From assembly GCA_021740915.1 (NCBI GenBank), contig JAIOYW010000006.1:124001-188000 (forward strand): a DNA stretch of 64,000 nucleotides, given 5' to 3'. Numbering within the stretch: the stretch's first letter is position 1; every line of letters begins with the position of its first letter. Origin of the DNA: Ignavibacteriales bacterium (GTDB lineage Bacteria; Bacteroidota; Ignavibacteria; Ignavibacteriales; Melioribacteraceae). The notes beneath the pieces are model-generated. The model made no database searches, was not told the origin of the DNA, and saw nothing but the letters and a program-made list of their open reading frames with translations. Shown in pieces: positions 8,558 through 17,509 of this stretch. The position numbers were made by a program, and so were the translations under genes.

Positions 8558-9113
8558 ACATCGCGACAGACAATACTGTCATAACCTTCTTCTGCAATAC
8601 ACTCAAAATTCCTCATTGCTGAAACATGCTTATGCGGTTGAAGCCTGCGTAAGGGCTTATGCTGAGAAATTTGGTGCAGATGCTGAATACTGGGGAAACA
8701 CTGCACTTCTGCATGATTTTGATTATGAAATGTATCCTTCGCTTGAAGATCATCCTTTTAAAGGCAACGAGATTCTTGAATCAATAGGTTTTGAGCAGGA
8801 TTTCCGTGATACAATACTTGCTCATGCAGAACATACCGGTGTAAAAAGGGATACCTTGCACAAAAAAGTTCTTTATGCATGTGATGAACTGGCGGGATTT
8901 ATTACCGCAGTCGCTTATGTCCGGCCGACGAAGAGCGTTATGGAAGTTGAAGTTTCATCGGTCCGTAAGAAAATGAAAGATAAAGCTTTCGCAAAAAATG
9001 TAAGCCGTGAGGATATTATCAGGGGTGCTGCCGAACTGGGTATCGAGCTGGATCAGCATATTAATTACTGCATCGAAGCTATGAGGGCATCGAAAGAAGA
9101 ATTGGGGCTTTAA
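8547..9113 (+). CDS. HD-domain phosphohydrolase
   Basis: A 188-residue HD-superfamily protein. His27, the His56-Asp57 pair in ALLHDFDYEMYP, and later His/Asp residues (HAEHTG, CDELAGF) form the expected metal-binding set. Small stand-alone HD proteins of this type hydrolyse phosphate esters or nucleotides; the substrate is unknown. The ATG at 8547 is chosen because AAGGAGAG lies directly upstream, whereas a longer frame from 8490 would only overlap nth further. An AT-rich inverted repeat follows the gene. Confidence 0.85.
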   Translation: MPDKHRDRQYCHNLLLQYTQNSSLLKHAYAVEACVRAYAEKFGADAEYWGNTALLHDFDYEMYPSLEDHPFKGNEILESIGFEQDFRDTILAHAEHTGVKRDTLHKKVLYACDELAGFITAVAYVRPTKSVMEVEVSSVRKKMKDKAFAKNVSREDIIRGAAELGIELDQHINYCIEAMRASKEELGL

Positions 9114-9114
9114 T

Positions 9115-9164
9115 AATCAAGTAAAAATTTATACATTTGTATTTACCTTATTTTTTACTTGATT
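9115..9164. repeat. AT-rich inverted repeat after the HD gene
   Basis: Thirteen-base complementary arms (AATCAAGTAAAAA at 9115-9127, TTTTTACTTGATT at 9152-9164) enclose a 24-nt AT-rich loop. It starts just after the HD gene stop. It could be a weak terminator or an mRNA 3'-end stabiliser; no direct evidence. Confidence 0.4.
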
Positions 9165-9304
9165 TATAAGTGAATCATTAATTAAATTTGTCTCAAATCA
9201 AAGGAAACAATAATATAGAAATTTGCTACGATCTTAGTAATTAGTTTTGAAAACGGTATAAGATTTATTTGACTCTGCGTTTATAGCAAGTTTAAGGAGT
9301 TTTT

Positions 9305-12300
9305 TTGACAAGCAAAATCTATATTATAATGATTCTTTGTGCCACAATTGTAGCCGCTCAAAGTGATCTGAAAGTTATCTCCTCGGATGTTAACTCCATT
9401 GTACTGGAGTTTTCTCCCGTTTCGCTTACAGTAAAAAGCATTGATCAAAACAATTCTGTTTACAAAAAAATTAAATTCAAAGGATCAATTACGCCTTCAT
9501 CTGTTAAAGCCGGCAGTCCTGAAATTCCGTTTAAAATATTTGACCTTGGCGTTCCCTCTGAGTTTGGAAATACTGTATCTGTGATTTCAGCAGAGTATAA
9601 AGATGTAAATGGAAAAATTATTCCGGTACCATATTATAATAAGGGCGCTTCCGGAGTCTCAATAGAATACAACGAAAGCGAATCATATAATGAAAAGTCT
9701 GTTCATGAAATCGTAAGTTTCGGTGAATATGGTATTGTGCGGGATTTGCCTGTGCAGACGTTTATAATTAATCCGGTTGAATATTTTCCGAAAGAGAACA
9801 GAATTCGTTTATATACCAGAATTAAATTCCGAATAAATTATGCGCCAGCTTCTGGAAGTTATTCGCGGGTTTCTGAACGGATACTTGAAAACACAATTTT
9901 AAATTTTGAAACTGCAAGAAATTGGGGTTTTATTCCACCCATCAGGAAAACTCCCGTTTTAGACGACATCAGCAGCGGAACCTGGTATCGCTTCGAAACT
10001 CCGGAAGAGGGAATATATAAGATTACAAGACAGATGCTTTCATCAATGGGAATTGATGCCGCGTCAGTTGATCCAAGAACCATAAGAATTTTTAATAACG
10101 GCGGTAAAAACATTGCAGAGGATCAAACTGCCATTCCGGATTACGGGCTTAATGAAATAGCCATTAAGGTGGTCGGGGAAGAGGATGGAGTTTTTAACGA
10201 ACAGGACTATATCCTTTTTTATGGACGCGGGACAGTATTTTTCGAGCAAATGAAAGGCACCCAGAAAGTCCAACGCTTCAAACATACTTATTCAGCCAAG
10301 AATTACTACTGGATTACTTCTGGTAATATCTCCGGAAAAAGAATGTCTTCCCTGGAAAATATAATTTCAGGCCAGGTAAATGAGAATTACACGACCAAAG
10401 CCTATATTTCTTATGAAGATGACAGGATTAATCTGCATAAATCCGGCAGACTTTATGTCGGTGAGGAGTTTAACGAGAGTACGCGAAGCAGGACTTTTAT
10501 TTCATCTGTGACAAATAGGGTTCCATCTTCAACTATAAATTACAAATTTCAATTCGTCAATGATTCTCGTACCAACGTGACACTTTCTATGGATGAAAAT
10601 AACAACCGTGTCACTACGATGACTGCTTATGGAGCAACCGCCTCACATGCTATCGGACGTCTCATATCAGGGCAGGGTACTTATACAGGATTCCTTGACG
10701 GCGAAAGGAGTGTGCTTAAATTTACATTTAACACATCCATTCCAAATGTTAAAGGTTATCTTGATTATTTTGAGATTGAATATTCATCCTATCTCAAATC
10801 AGTAAATGATCAGGTTATCAATTTTTCATCGGGAAATCCGGCAATAAACCGGTATTCTTTATCAGGATTTTCGAACAGTCTGGTTGAAGTTTTTGATGTT
10901 ACTGACCATAATAATGTAAAACCGATAACAAATCCCGTTATAAATCTTGGCGAAGTTTCCTTTACGGTTCATGAAGCGGATGAGACAATCAGGAAATATC
11001 TTACTGTCTGCACCAGTAAATTTCTGACTCCCAGAAATATTGAGCAGGTTAATAACTCATCACTCCTGACTGATCTTGATGGAGCGGATTTTATTATAAT
11101 CACCAACCGGGTTTTTTCAGCAGAAGCTGAGAGATTGAAAAACTACCGGCAGAATGATTCACCTAATCGGATCTCGACCAGAATAGTGTATGTTGACGAG
11201 ATAATCAATGAATTTGGCGGAGGTTTGGTTGACCCTTCCGCTATCAGGAATTTTCTCCGCTATGTATTTGAAAACTGGGTTCCAAAACCTTTTTATGTCC
11301 TCTTCTTCGGAGATGGGGACTACGATTTCCTTAATAAAGAAGCTTACGGAAAAAATTTCGTGATGACATATCAGACTGAAGAGTCTCTGCACGATGTTGA
11401 TGCATATCCGACAGATGATTTTTTCACGAGGATATCTGGAAACGATAAGAAAATTGATTTTGCGCATGGAAGAGTTCCTGTAAATTCGACTGCTGATGCA
11501 AATAGTTTTATTGATAAGATTATTCAGTATGAGAAAAATTCGGAGAAAGGTCTCTGGCGGAATACAGTTACTCTTGTTGCCGATGACGGACTTACTTCTG
11601 AAGGCGATGATGGTGTTCTTCATACTGACCAGTCTGAGGATCTATCTAAGAATGTATTACCAAAATACTTTGATCAGAAAAAGATTTATCTGGCTACGTA
11701 TCCGACTGTTAATACCGGGACCGGGCGAAGGAAACCACTCGTTAACAGAGCAATTGTTGACGCAGTAAATAATGGCACGCTGCTTCTTAATTTTATTGGT
11801 CATGGCAATCCGGACACGTGGACACATGAATATGTTTTTGAACGCGCTTCAACTATTCCTCAGTTCACCAATAAAGACTTTTTCTTTCTTAATGCAGCTA
11901 CTTGTGATTTTGGAAGATTTGATGACCCGGCATCTACAAGTTCCACTGAAGAAATGTTGTTTCTTGAGAATAAAGGAATGATAGGCGGTTTTTCATCAAC
12001 CCGGGCGGTTTATTCTAATCAGAATGCTGCCCTGAATGAATCATTCCTAAACAATCTTTTTAACGTCAAAGATACTGCAAATGTCAGGCTCAGGGTTGGT
12101 GATGCAATTTGGAGAAGTAAGCAAATCGGTGTGGGACTGCTTGAAAATTCCGAGAAATTTCACATCTTCACCGATCCTACGCTTAGGATAAATGAGCCTG
12201 ATCTGCCGGTCAGTGTTGATTCTATTAACGGAAATGCAGCTACTGTATCTGTTCAGATAAAAGCTCTCGGAAAAGTATCGCTTAGCGGCACAGCCCAAAA

Positions 12301-13258
12301 TCTTCCGGATGGAAGTTCGTTTAATGGCGAGGGCATTGTAACGGTATTTGATTCTGAACGGGAAGTAAAGCTCAAAGATTTGCGAAACTACACAATTATT
12401 CTGCCCGGCGGTGTCCTTTTCAGAGGAAGGGTTTCAGTAACGAATGGAAAATTCGGTGCAGCTTTCACCGTGCCGAAGGATATTTCGTATGAGAATAAGA
12501 ACGGAAAAATAGTTGCATACATTTTCAACGAAGATTACGATGGAGTCGGATACAGCAGCAATATTATTGTTGGCGGTACTGATTCAACAGTCGTTAATGA
12601 CGGAAACGGTCCTGAAATTGATATCTTTTTTGACGATGAGTCGTATTCGAACTCTTACCTTGTAAACGGAGATTTCACGCTTATCGCCAAATTAAGTGAC
12701 GAAACAGGGCTGAATACCACTGGTACCGGAATCGGACATAAGCTTGAAGGTATTCTCAACGGTGACGATGCGAATACAATTGACTTCACCAACTACTTCA
12801 TCGGAGATGTGAATTCCGGAGGGAAATCAGGCGTTATCAAATATCAGTTCAGTTCTTTTACCGAAGGTGATTACGAGATCAAACTTAAAGCGTGGGATGT
12901 ATTTAATAATTATTCGGATAAAGAAACTGGCTTTATTGTTGTTAACGGGGATGGTATTCATCTGAGAGATGTTGTCAATTACCCGAATCCTTTTTCGAAC
13001 GTCACGTATTTTACTTTCCAGCATAATTATCCGCAGTCAATTAATGTGAAAATAAAAATATATACTATTGCCGGAAGACTTATCAAAGAAATTGAGTCTG
13101 GCAGTGTGTCTGAAAGATTTGTTAAAATTTTCTGGGACGGCAGAGATCAGGACGGCAACCCGGCTGCTAATGGTACATACCTATATAAACTATCAGTCGA
13201 ATCATACGACAATCAATTAAAACAGACATTCTTAGGAAAACTGGCAATAGTCAGATAA
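9305..13258 (+). CDS. porU: T9SS sortase PorU (peptidase C25 family)
   Basis: A 1317-residue exported gingipain-family protein. In the type IX secretion system PorU cleaves C-terminal sorting domains from cargo at the cell surface and attaches the cargo to lipopolysaccharide. A signal peptide (about 1-18, ending VAAQ) is followed by beta-rich N-terminal domains, then the C25 peptidase core with a GDGDYDF segment, catalytic His833 in FIGHGNPDTW and Cys867 in NAATCDFGRFD. The end (about 1222-1317) is itself a sorting-type domain beginning YPNPFSN. The TTG start has AAGGAG six bases upstream. porV follows by 27 nt, the usual arrangement. Confidence 0.92.
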   Translation: MTSKIYIIMILCATIVAAQSDLKVISSDVNSIVLEFSPVSLTVKSIDQNNSVYKKIKFKGSITPSSVKAGSPEIPFKIFDLGVPSEFGNTVSVISAEYKDVNGKIIPVPYYNKGASGVSIEYNESESYNEKSVHEIVSFGEYGIVRDLPVQTFIINPVEYFPKENRIRLYTRIKFRINYAPASGSYSRVSERILENTILNFETARNWGFIPPIRKTPVLDDISSGTWYRFETPEEGIYKITRQMLSSMGIDAASVDPRTIRIFNNGGKNIAEDQTAIPDYGLNEIAIKVVGEEDGVFNEQDYILFYGRGTVFFEQMKGTQKVQRFKHTYSAKNYYWITSGNISGKRMSSLENIISGQVNENYTTKAYISYEDDRINLHKSGRLYVGEEFNESTRSRTFISSVTNRVPSSTINYKFQFVNDSRTNVTLSMDENNNRVTTMTAYGATASHAIGRLISGQGTYTGFLDGERSVLKFTFNTSIPNVKGYLDYFEIEYSSYLKSVNDQVINFSSGNPAINRYSLSGFSNSLVEVFDVTDHNNVKPITNPVINLGEVSFTVHEADETIRKYLTVCTSKFLTPRNIEQVNNSSLLTDLDGADFIIITNRVFSAEAERLKNYRQNDSPNRISTRIVYVDEIINEFGGGLVDPSAIRNFLRYVFENWVPKPFYVLFFGDGDYDFLNKEAYGKNFVMTYQTEESLHDVDAYPTDDFFTRISGNDKKIDFAHGRVPVNSTADANSFIDKIIQYEKNSEKGLWRNTVTLVADDGLTSEGDDGVLHTDQSEDLSKNVLPKYFDQKKIYLATYPTVNTGTGRRKPLVNRAIVDAVNNGTLLLNFIGHGNPDTWTHEYVFERASTIPQFTNKDFFFLNAATCDFGRFDDPASTSSTEEMLFLENKGMIGGFSSTRAVYSNQNAALNESFLNNLFNVKDTANVRLRVGDAIWRSKQIGVGLLENSEKFHIFTDPTLRINEPDLPVSVDSINGNAATVSVQIKALGKVSLSGTAQNLPDGSSFNGEGIVTVFDSEREVKLKDLRNYTIILPGGVLFRGRVSVTNGKFGAAFTVPKDISYENKNGKIVAYIFNEDYDGVGYSSNIIVGGTDSTVVNDGNGPEIDIFFDDESYSNSYLVNGDFTLIAKLSDETGLNTTGTGIGHKLEGILNGDDANTIDFTNYFIGDVNSGGKSGVIKYQFSSFTEGDYEIKLKAWDVFNNYSDKETGFIVVNGDGIHLRDVVNYPNPFSNVTYFTFQHNYPQSINVKIKIYTIAGRLIKEIESGSVSERFVKIFWDGRDQDGNPAANGTYLYKLSVESYDNQLKQTFLGKLAIVR

Positions 13259-13285
13259 AAGTTTAATTATATATCGGAGGAAAAA

Positions 13286-14479
13286 ATGAAACGAATTCTT
13301 TATTTAATGATATTCCTTGTTCTTACCGGCGGTTTTGTATCAGAGGTAAAAGCTCAGGGTGAAGCCGCTGTTCCATTTCTATTACTTGCACCGGATTCAA
13401 GGGCAGGTGGTATCGGTGAATCCGGCGGAGGTCTTGCAGATAATTCTTCAGCAGTATTCTGGAATCCAGCAGGAATTGCATTCCTGACAGGTTCAGAGGT
13501 TTCAATTACGCACAGTAATTGGCTTCCTCAGTTCAATCTCGATCTTTTTTACGAATATCTTACTTATAGACAATATATTGAAGATATAGGCGGAAGTTTT
13601 ACGGCAAGTATAACATATATGAATTATGGAGAGTTTATCAGAACTGATGATAGTTCTCCGGATCCGATCGGTACATTCCGCTCGTTCGATGCAGCGCTTA
13701 CACTTGGATATGCTGCTAAAGTGAGTAATGACTGGGGGCTTGGTTTTAACTTCAGATTGATTCACAGCCGTCTCGCCGATCAGGGCGCAGGTTATGAAAA
13801 AGGTGAAGGTGTTGCTACATCGGTCAGTTTTGATATCGCAACTATGTGGCGCCCAACGCACTTTGATATACCTTTTGTTGCTGACCTCAGCAATAAATTC
13901 AGCATGGGTATCAACTTAAGCAATCTCGGACCGAAAATTTATTATATTGACCAGGCACAGGCTGATCCGATACCTACTAATTTCAGATTGGGTTTTGCAG
14001 TGAAATTAATGGAAGATCAGTATAATTCTCTTACTTACACCCTCGATTTCAGTAAACTGCTTGTTGATAAGGGAACTGCATTCAGAGGTGTTGTTGATAC
14101 AGTTACTGAAAATAAAAATGAAAGAGATGACTTTTACAAAGCCATTTTCACTGCCTGGGCTGATGAACCATTTAATGAAGAGTTAAGGGATATCGTCACT
14201 TCAATGGGTCTTGAGTATTGGTACGGTGAGCCTTCGGATTTTATGTTTGCACTTCGCGGCGGCTTCTTTTACGAAGATCCTTCTTACGGCAACAGAAAGT
14301 TCATGACACTCGGAGCCGGTCTCCGTTATGACATTTACGGCTTTGATTTCAGTTATATTACAACAGATGTTTTTGAGGGCGGCGAGAATCATCCTCTCAA
14401 TAATACCCTCAGATTTACTGTTTCAATGGGTTGGGGTCCTACCACTAAGGCTTCACAGGGATTTCCAAGAGGTATTTAA
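13286..14479 (+). CDS. porV: T9SS outer-membrane protein PorV
   Basis: A 397-residue outer-membrane beta-barrel of the FadL-like PorV (LptO) family. A signal peptide ends at KAQ (about 24). The N-terminal hallmark follows: PFLLLAPDSRAGGIGESGG, then the SSAVFWNPAGIA and ITHSNWLPQF blocks, and alternating barrel strands to the end. PorV receives folded cargo from the Sov translocon and hands it to the PorU attachment complex. GGAGGAAAAA precedes the ATG. It sits directly between porU and the M6-like gene. Confidence 0.92.
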   Translation: MKRILYLMIFLVLTGGFVSEVKAQGEAAVPFLLLAPDSRAGGIGESGGGLADNSSAVFWNPAGIAFLTGSEVSITHSNWLPQFNLDLFYEYLTYRQYIEDIGGSFTASITYMNYGEFIRTDDSSPDPIGTFRSFDAALTLGYAAKVSNDWGLGFNFRLIHSRLADQGAGYEKGEGVATSVSFDIATMWRPTHFDIPFVADLSNKFSMGINLSNLGPKIYYIDQAQADPIPTNFRLGFAVKLMEDQYNSLTYTLDFSKLLVDKGTAFRGVVDTVTENKNERDDFYKAIFTAWADEPFNEELRDIVTSMGLEYWYGEPSDFMFALRGGFFYEDPSYGNRKFMTLGAGLRYDIYGFDFSYITTDVFEGGENHPLNNTLRFTVSMGWGPTTKASQGFPRGI

Positions 14480-17476
14480 TTGAAAAAGCTAATTGCTGTA
14501 CTTGTATTCACTCTTCCCCTGATTTTGCTTGAAGCACAATCTTTCACCGGGAAAATTAATCCTTTTCCTCATACAGAAAAAGTTATAAACTCATTAAAAA
14601 TTCTGGCTGTTATGGTTGAATTTCAGGAGGACAGGGATAATTCAACATTCGGAAACGGGAAATTCGGTTCTGTATATACAGGAGAAAACCGCGATAAAAA
14701 AGATATTCTTGACCCGTTGCCATTTGACAGAGATTATTTTGGGCAGCATCTTCTGTTTGCCAAAAATTATTTTGGTAAAGTATCCGGGGCTGCTTTAAGC
14801 GTAGATTATACATTGCTCGATTCCATTATTACAGTCAGCAAAACAATGCGTAATTATTCTCCGGAACCCGGAAGCAATGATCTTATAAATCTGGCTGAAT
14901 TTTCAAAAGAAGTGTGGCAGCTTGTTGATGCTGAGTACAGTGGGACAGTAAACTTTAGCAGTTATGATCTTTTTGCAATATTTCATGCCGGAGTTGGCAG
15001 AGATGTCAGCCTGCCGGGCAGTATTGGCAGCGAAAGGGACCTTCCTTCAGTTTATCTCAGTCCGGCGGCGTTCAAAAATGTTTATGGTTCTTCTTTCACG
15101 GGTATCAGTGTTACAGGCGGTACTATTGAAAACACTATGATTCTTCCTTCCACCGAATCACGTGAAATTGATGTGATCGGCGGCAAGGTTCTTTTTGAAT
15201 TATCAACGAATGGGCTTATCTGTGCAAGTATTGGCAGTTACCTTGGCTTACCGGATTTGTTCAATACCGAAACCGGATTAAGTGCAATTGGCAGGTTCGG
15301 ACTGATGGACGGTCAGTCAATTTTCGCTTATGGGGGATTATTTCCGCCCGAACCTTCGCCCTGGGAAAAGATAAGACTGGGCTGGATCACTCCTCAGACT
15401 GCATCTCTCTCTGGTTCATCTTATCAGGTCTCTGATAAGATATCCGGATCCGGACCGCTGACTGTCTTAAAAGTGAACATAAATTCCTCAGAGTACTATC
15501 TTGTTGAAAACCGGCAAAGAGATGCATTAAGCAACGGCAGCAGGGTAACGTATTATTCTGAAGGAGTTTACAGGACAAAGGTGTTTCCGAAAGATACTAC
15601 CGGATATCAGAGTTATGATATTGATTCACTTTACGGAGTTGTGGTCGATGTGGATGAATTCGACTGGGCTGTTCCCGGGAATGGGGTCGTCATCTGGCAC
15701 ATTGATGAAAAAATCATAAATGAAAATATCGTTTCCAATACAATCAATAACGATAAATACAGGAGAGGTGTTGATGTTGAAGAAGCAGATGGCGTTCAGG
15801 ATATCGGAGAAACATTTTATACCATCTTTGGTGATGAAGTCATAGGTGAGGGATCAGTATCTGATTTCTGGTATGACGGAAATAAGGCTGTTCTTTATGA
15901 GAACCGCTTCGGACCTGAAACTACGCCTTCTACATCTACCAATGACGGGGCAAATTCGCTGGTGACATTTTCCAATTTTTCGACTATCAGCAGCCTTATG
16001 AGTTTTGACCTTTCATATTCGAATAGTGGAATTCAACTCAAAAACACTTTATCATTTTCTTCATTAAACCTGCCCGATGCACCATATCGCTATGCCAGCG
16101 GAAGTGATGAAATTGTTTTTATTATTGAAGGCGGCAATCTGAAAGTCTTTAACGGCTATGGTAATCTGATTGAGACTGTGCCATCTTTCGGCGAGGAGAC
16201 GGCATTTCTTGAAAAAGATGGTGTTCTTACTGCTGTAGGATTCCAGCAACTACCCGCATCTACTAATATTAATGTTTATTCCCGCGCCGGATCGAATGTT
16301 AAGAAGGCGGCACTCTCTTCGTGGATTAAAATGTCCTCACAGCCTGTTTTAGGTTTATCAGCTACCGGCAGAGTTAAACTTTATTCCGGTGCAGTTAACG
16401 GAAAAATCTATCTGTCAGAAATAGATCCGGCAGCGGTCAACCTGATAACTCCCGTTGATTCCGTCTCACTTTTTTCTAATGACCCTGTAAAGTTTGTATT
16501 TACTGATTTCGCCGGTTATTTTGGGGGAATCTCAGGGAGTAAATATTCTGATCACTCCGGAGCCTCTGCTGAGCTAAGTGATTCAGCCTCAGCAGCCGCA
16601 GTTATTCGCAATTCTGATAATCAAACCCTGGTTGTAATTCAAACTAAAAATAATACGTTTTATACTCTTGAGAATTCTGATATCCGGAATCAGTTTACTG
16701 TTAATTCAGCAGCGGCGATAGGCAAATTTTCACTTGGATTCAGCAGTTTGACTAATGAGCCTGTTATTCAATACACAAATGGTAAAAATCTTGAGGTTCG
16801 GGAATTATCCGGAGCATATATGGATGGTTTTCCTGTTGAGCATCCTGCCGATCTTGATTTTTCCCTGACGCCGCTTTCAGCCGATATTAATGGCGACAAT
16901 GTGTCTGATATTCTTACACTTGATCAGAATGGAGATGTTTTTGCTTTTTCAGGAAAGAACGCCAAAATTCTGAATGGTTTCCCTCTTTCCTCAGGTATGC
17001 GATCAGCCAAAAATATTGAACTTGCAGTAATCGGAAACACAGTCTCATTATCGGCTTTTTCCATTGAAAATAATTATTTCATCTGGGAACTAAATACAGA
17101 CCAGAATGCTGTGTACTGGAAAGGTGAAACCGTTTCCAGAGCTAATAATGTCTATCTCGAGCAAACACTTGCCAGAAAGAGTGTCAGCGATTATTTTCCT
17201 CCTGAGAGAGCATATAACTGGCCCAATCCCGTGTATGATGGTGAAACATTCATTCGTTATTATGTATCCGAGAACTCAAGTGTATCAATTGCTATATATG
17301 ACCTCGCCGGTGATCTTGTTGAAGAGCTTTCAGCATCTGCTTCCGGCGGCATGGATAATGAAATAAAATGGGATACGCACGATATTTCGAGTGGAGTTTA
17401 TTTCGCCAGGATAAAAGCTGAGAGCAGCAGCGGCAAAAGTTCTGAAAAAGTTGTACGGATTGCCGTCATTAAATAA
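14480..17476 (+). CDS. M6-peptidase-like secreted protein without HEXXH, with T9SS sorting domain
   Basis: A 998-residue exported protein (signal peptide about 1-19) whose first half follows the M6 (immune inhibitor A) metallopeptidase pattern, including LGLPDLF, a GRFGLMDG block and PSPWEKIRLGWITP. Where M6 enzymes have HEXXH before LGLPDL, this one reads ASIGS (249-253), so both zinc His and the catalytic Glu are lost. A beta-rich middle region is followed by a C-terminal sorting-like domain (about 910-998, starting WPNPVYDG). It begins one base after the porV stop with a TTG start, so coupling to PorV is likely. It may be a structural T9SS component or a non-enzymatic cargo; role unproven. 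Confidence 0.75.
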   Translation: MKKLIAVLVFTLPLILLEAQSFTGKINPFPHTEKVINSLKILAVMVEFQEDRDNSTFGNGKFGSVYTGENRDKKDILDPLPFDRDYFGQHLLFAKNYFGKVSGAALSVDYTLLDSIITVSKTMRNYSPEPGSNDLINLAEFSKEVWQLVDAEYSGTVNFSSYDLFAIFHAGVGRDVSLPGSIGSERDLPSVYLSPAAFKNVYGSSFTGISVTGGTIENTMILPSTESREIDVIGGKVLFELSTNGLICASIGSYLGLPDLFNTETGLSAIGRFGLMDGQSIFAYGGLFPPEPSPWEKIRLGWITPQTASLSGSSYQVSDKISGSGPLTVLKVNINSSEYYLVENRQRDALSNGSRVTYYSEGVYRTKVFPKDTTGYQSYDIDSLYGVVVDVDEFDWAVPGNGVVIWHIDEKIINENIVSNTINNDKYRRGVDVEEADGVQDIGETFYTIFGDEVIGEGSVSDFWYDGNKAVLYENRFGPETTPSTSTNDGANSLVTFSNFSTISSLMSFDLSYSNSGIQLKNTLSFSSLNLPDAPYRYASGSDEIVFIIEGGNLKVFNGYGNLIETVPSFGEETAFLEKDGVLTAVGFQQLPASTNINVYSRAGSNVKKAALSSWIKMSSQPVLGLSATGRVKLYSGAVNGKIYLSEIDPAAVNLITPVDSVSLFSNDPVKFVFTDFAGYFGGISGSKYSDHSGASAELSDSASAAAVIRNSDNQTLVVIQTKNNTFYTLENSDIRNQFTVNSAAAIGKFSLGFSSLTNEPVIQYTNGKNLEVRELSGAYMDGFPVEHPADLDFSLTPLSADINGDNVSDILTLDQNGDVFAFSGKNAKILNGFPLSSGMRSAKNIELAVIGNTVSLSAFSIENNYFIWELNTDQNAVYWKGETVSRANNVYLEQTLARKSVSDYFPPERAYNWPNPVYDGETFIRYYVSENSSVSIAIYDLAGDLVEELSASASGGMDNEIKWDTHDISSGVYFARIKAESSSGKSSEKVVRIAVIK

Positions 17477-17509
17477 TATTATCAAATTAAAATTGTACCA
17501 GAACATTAT

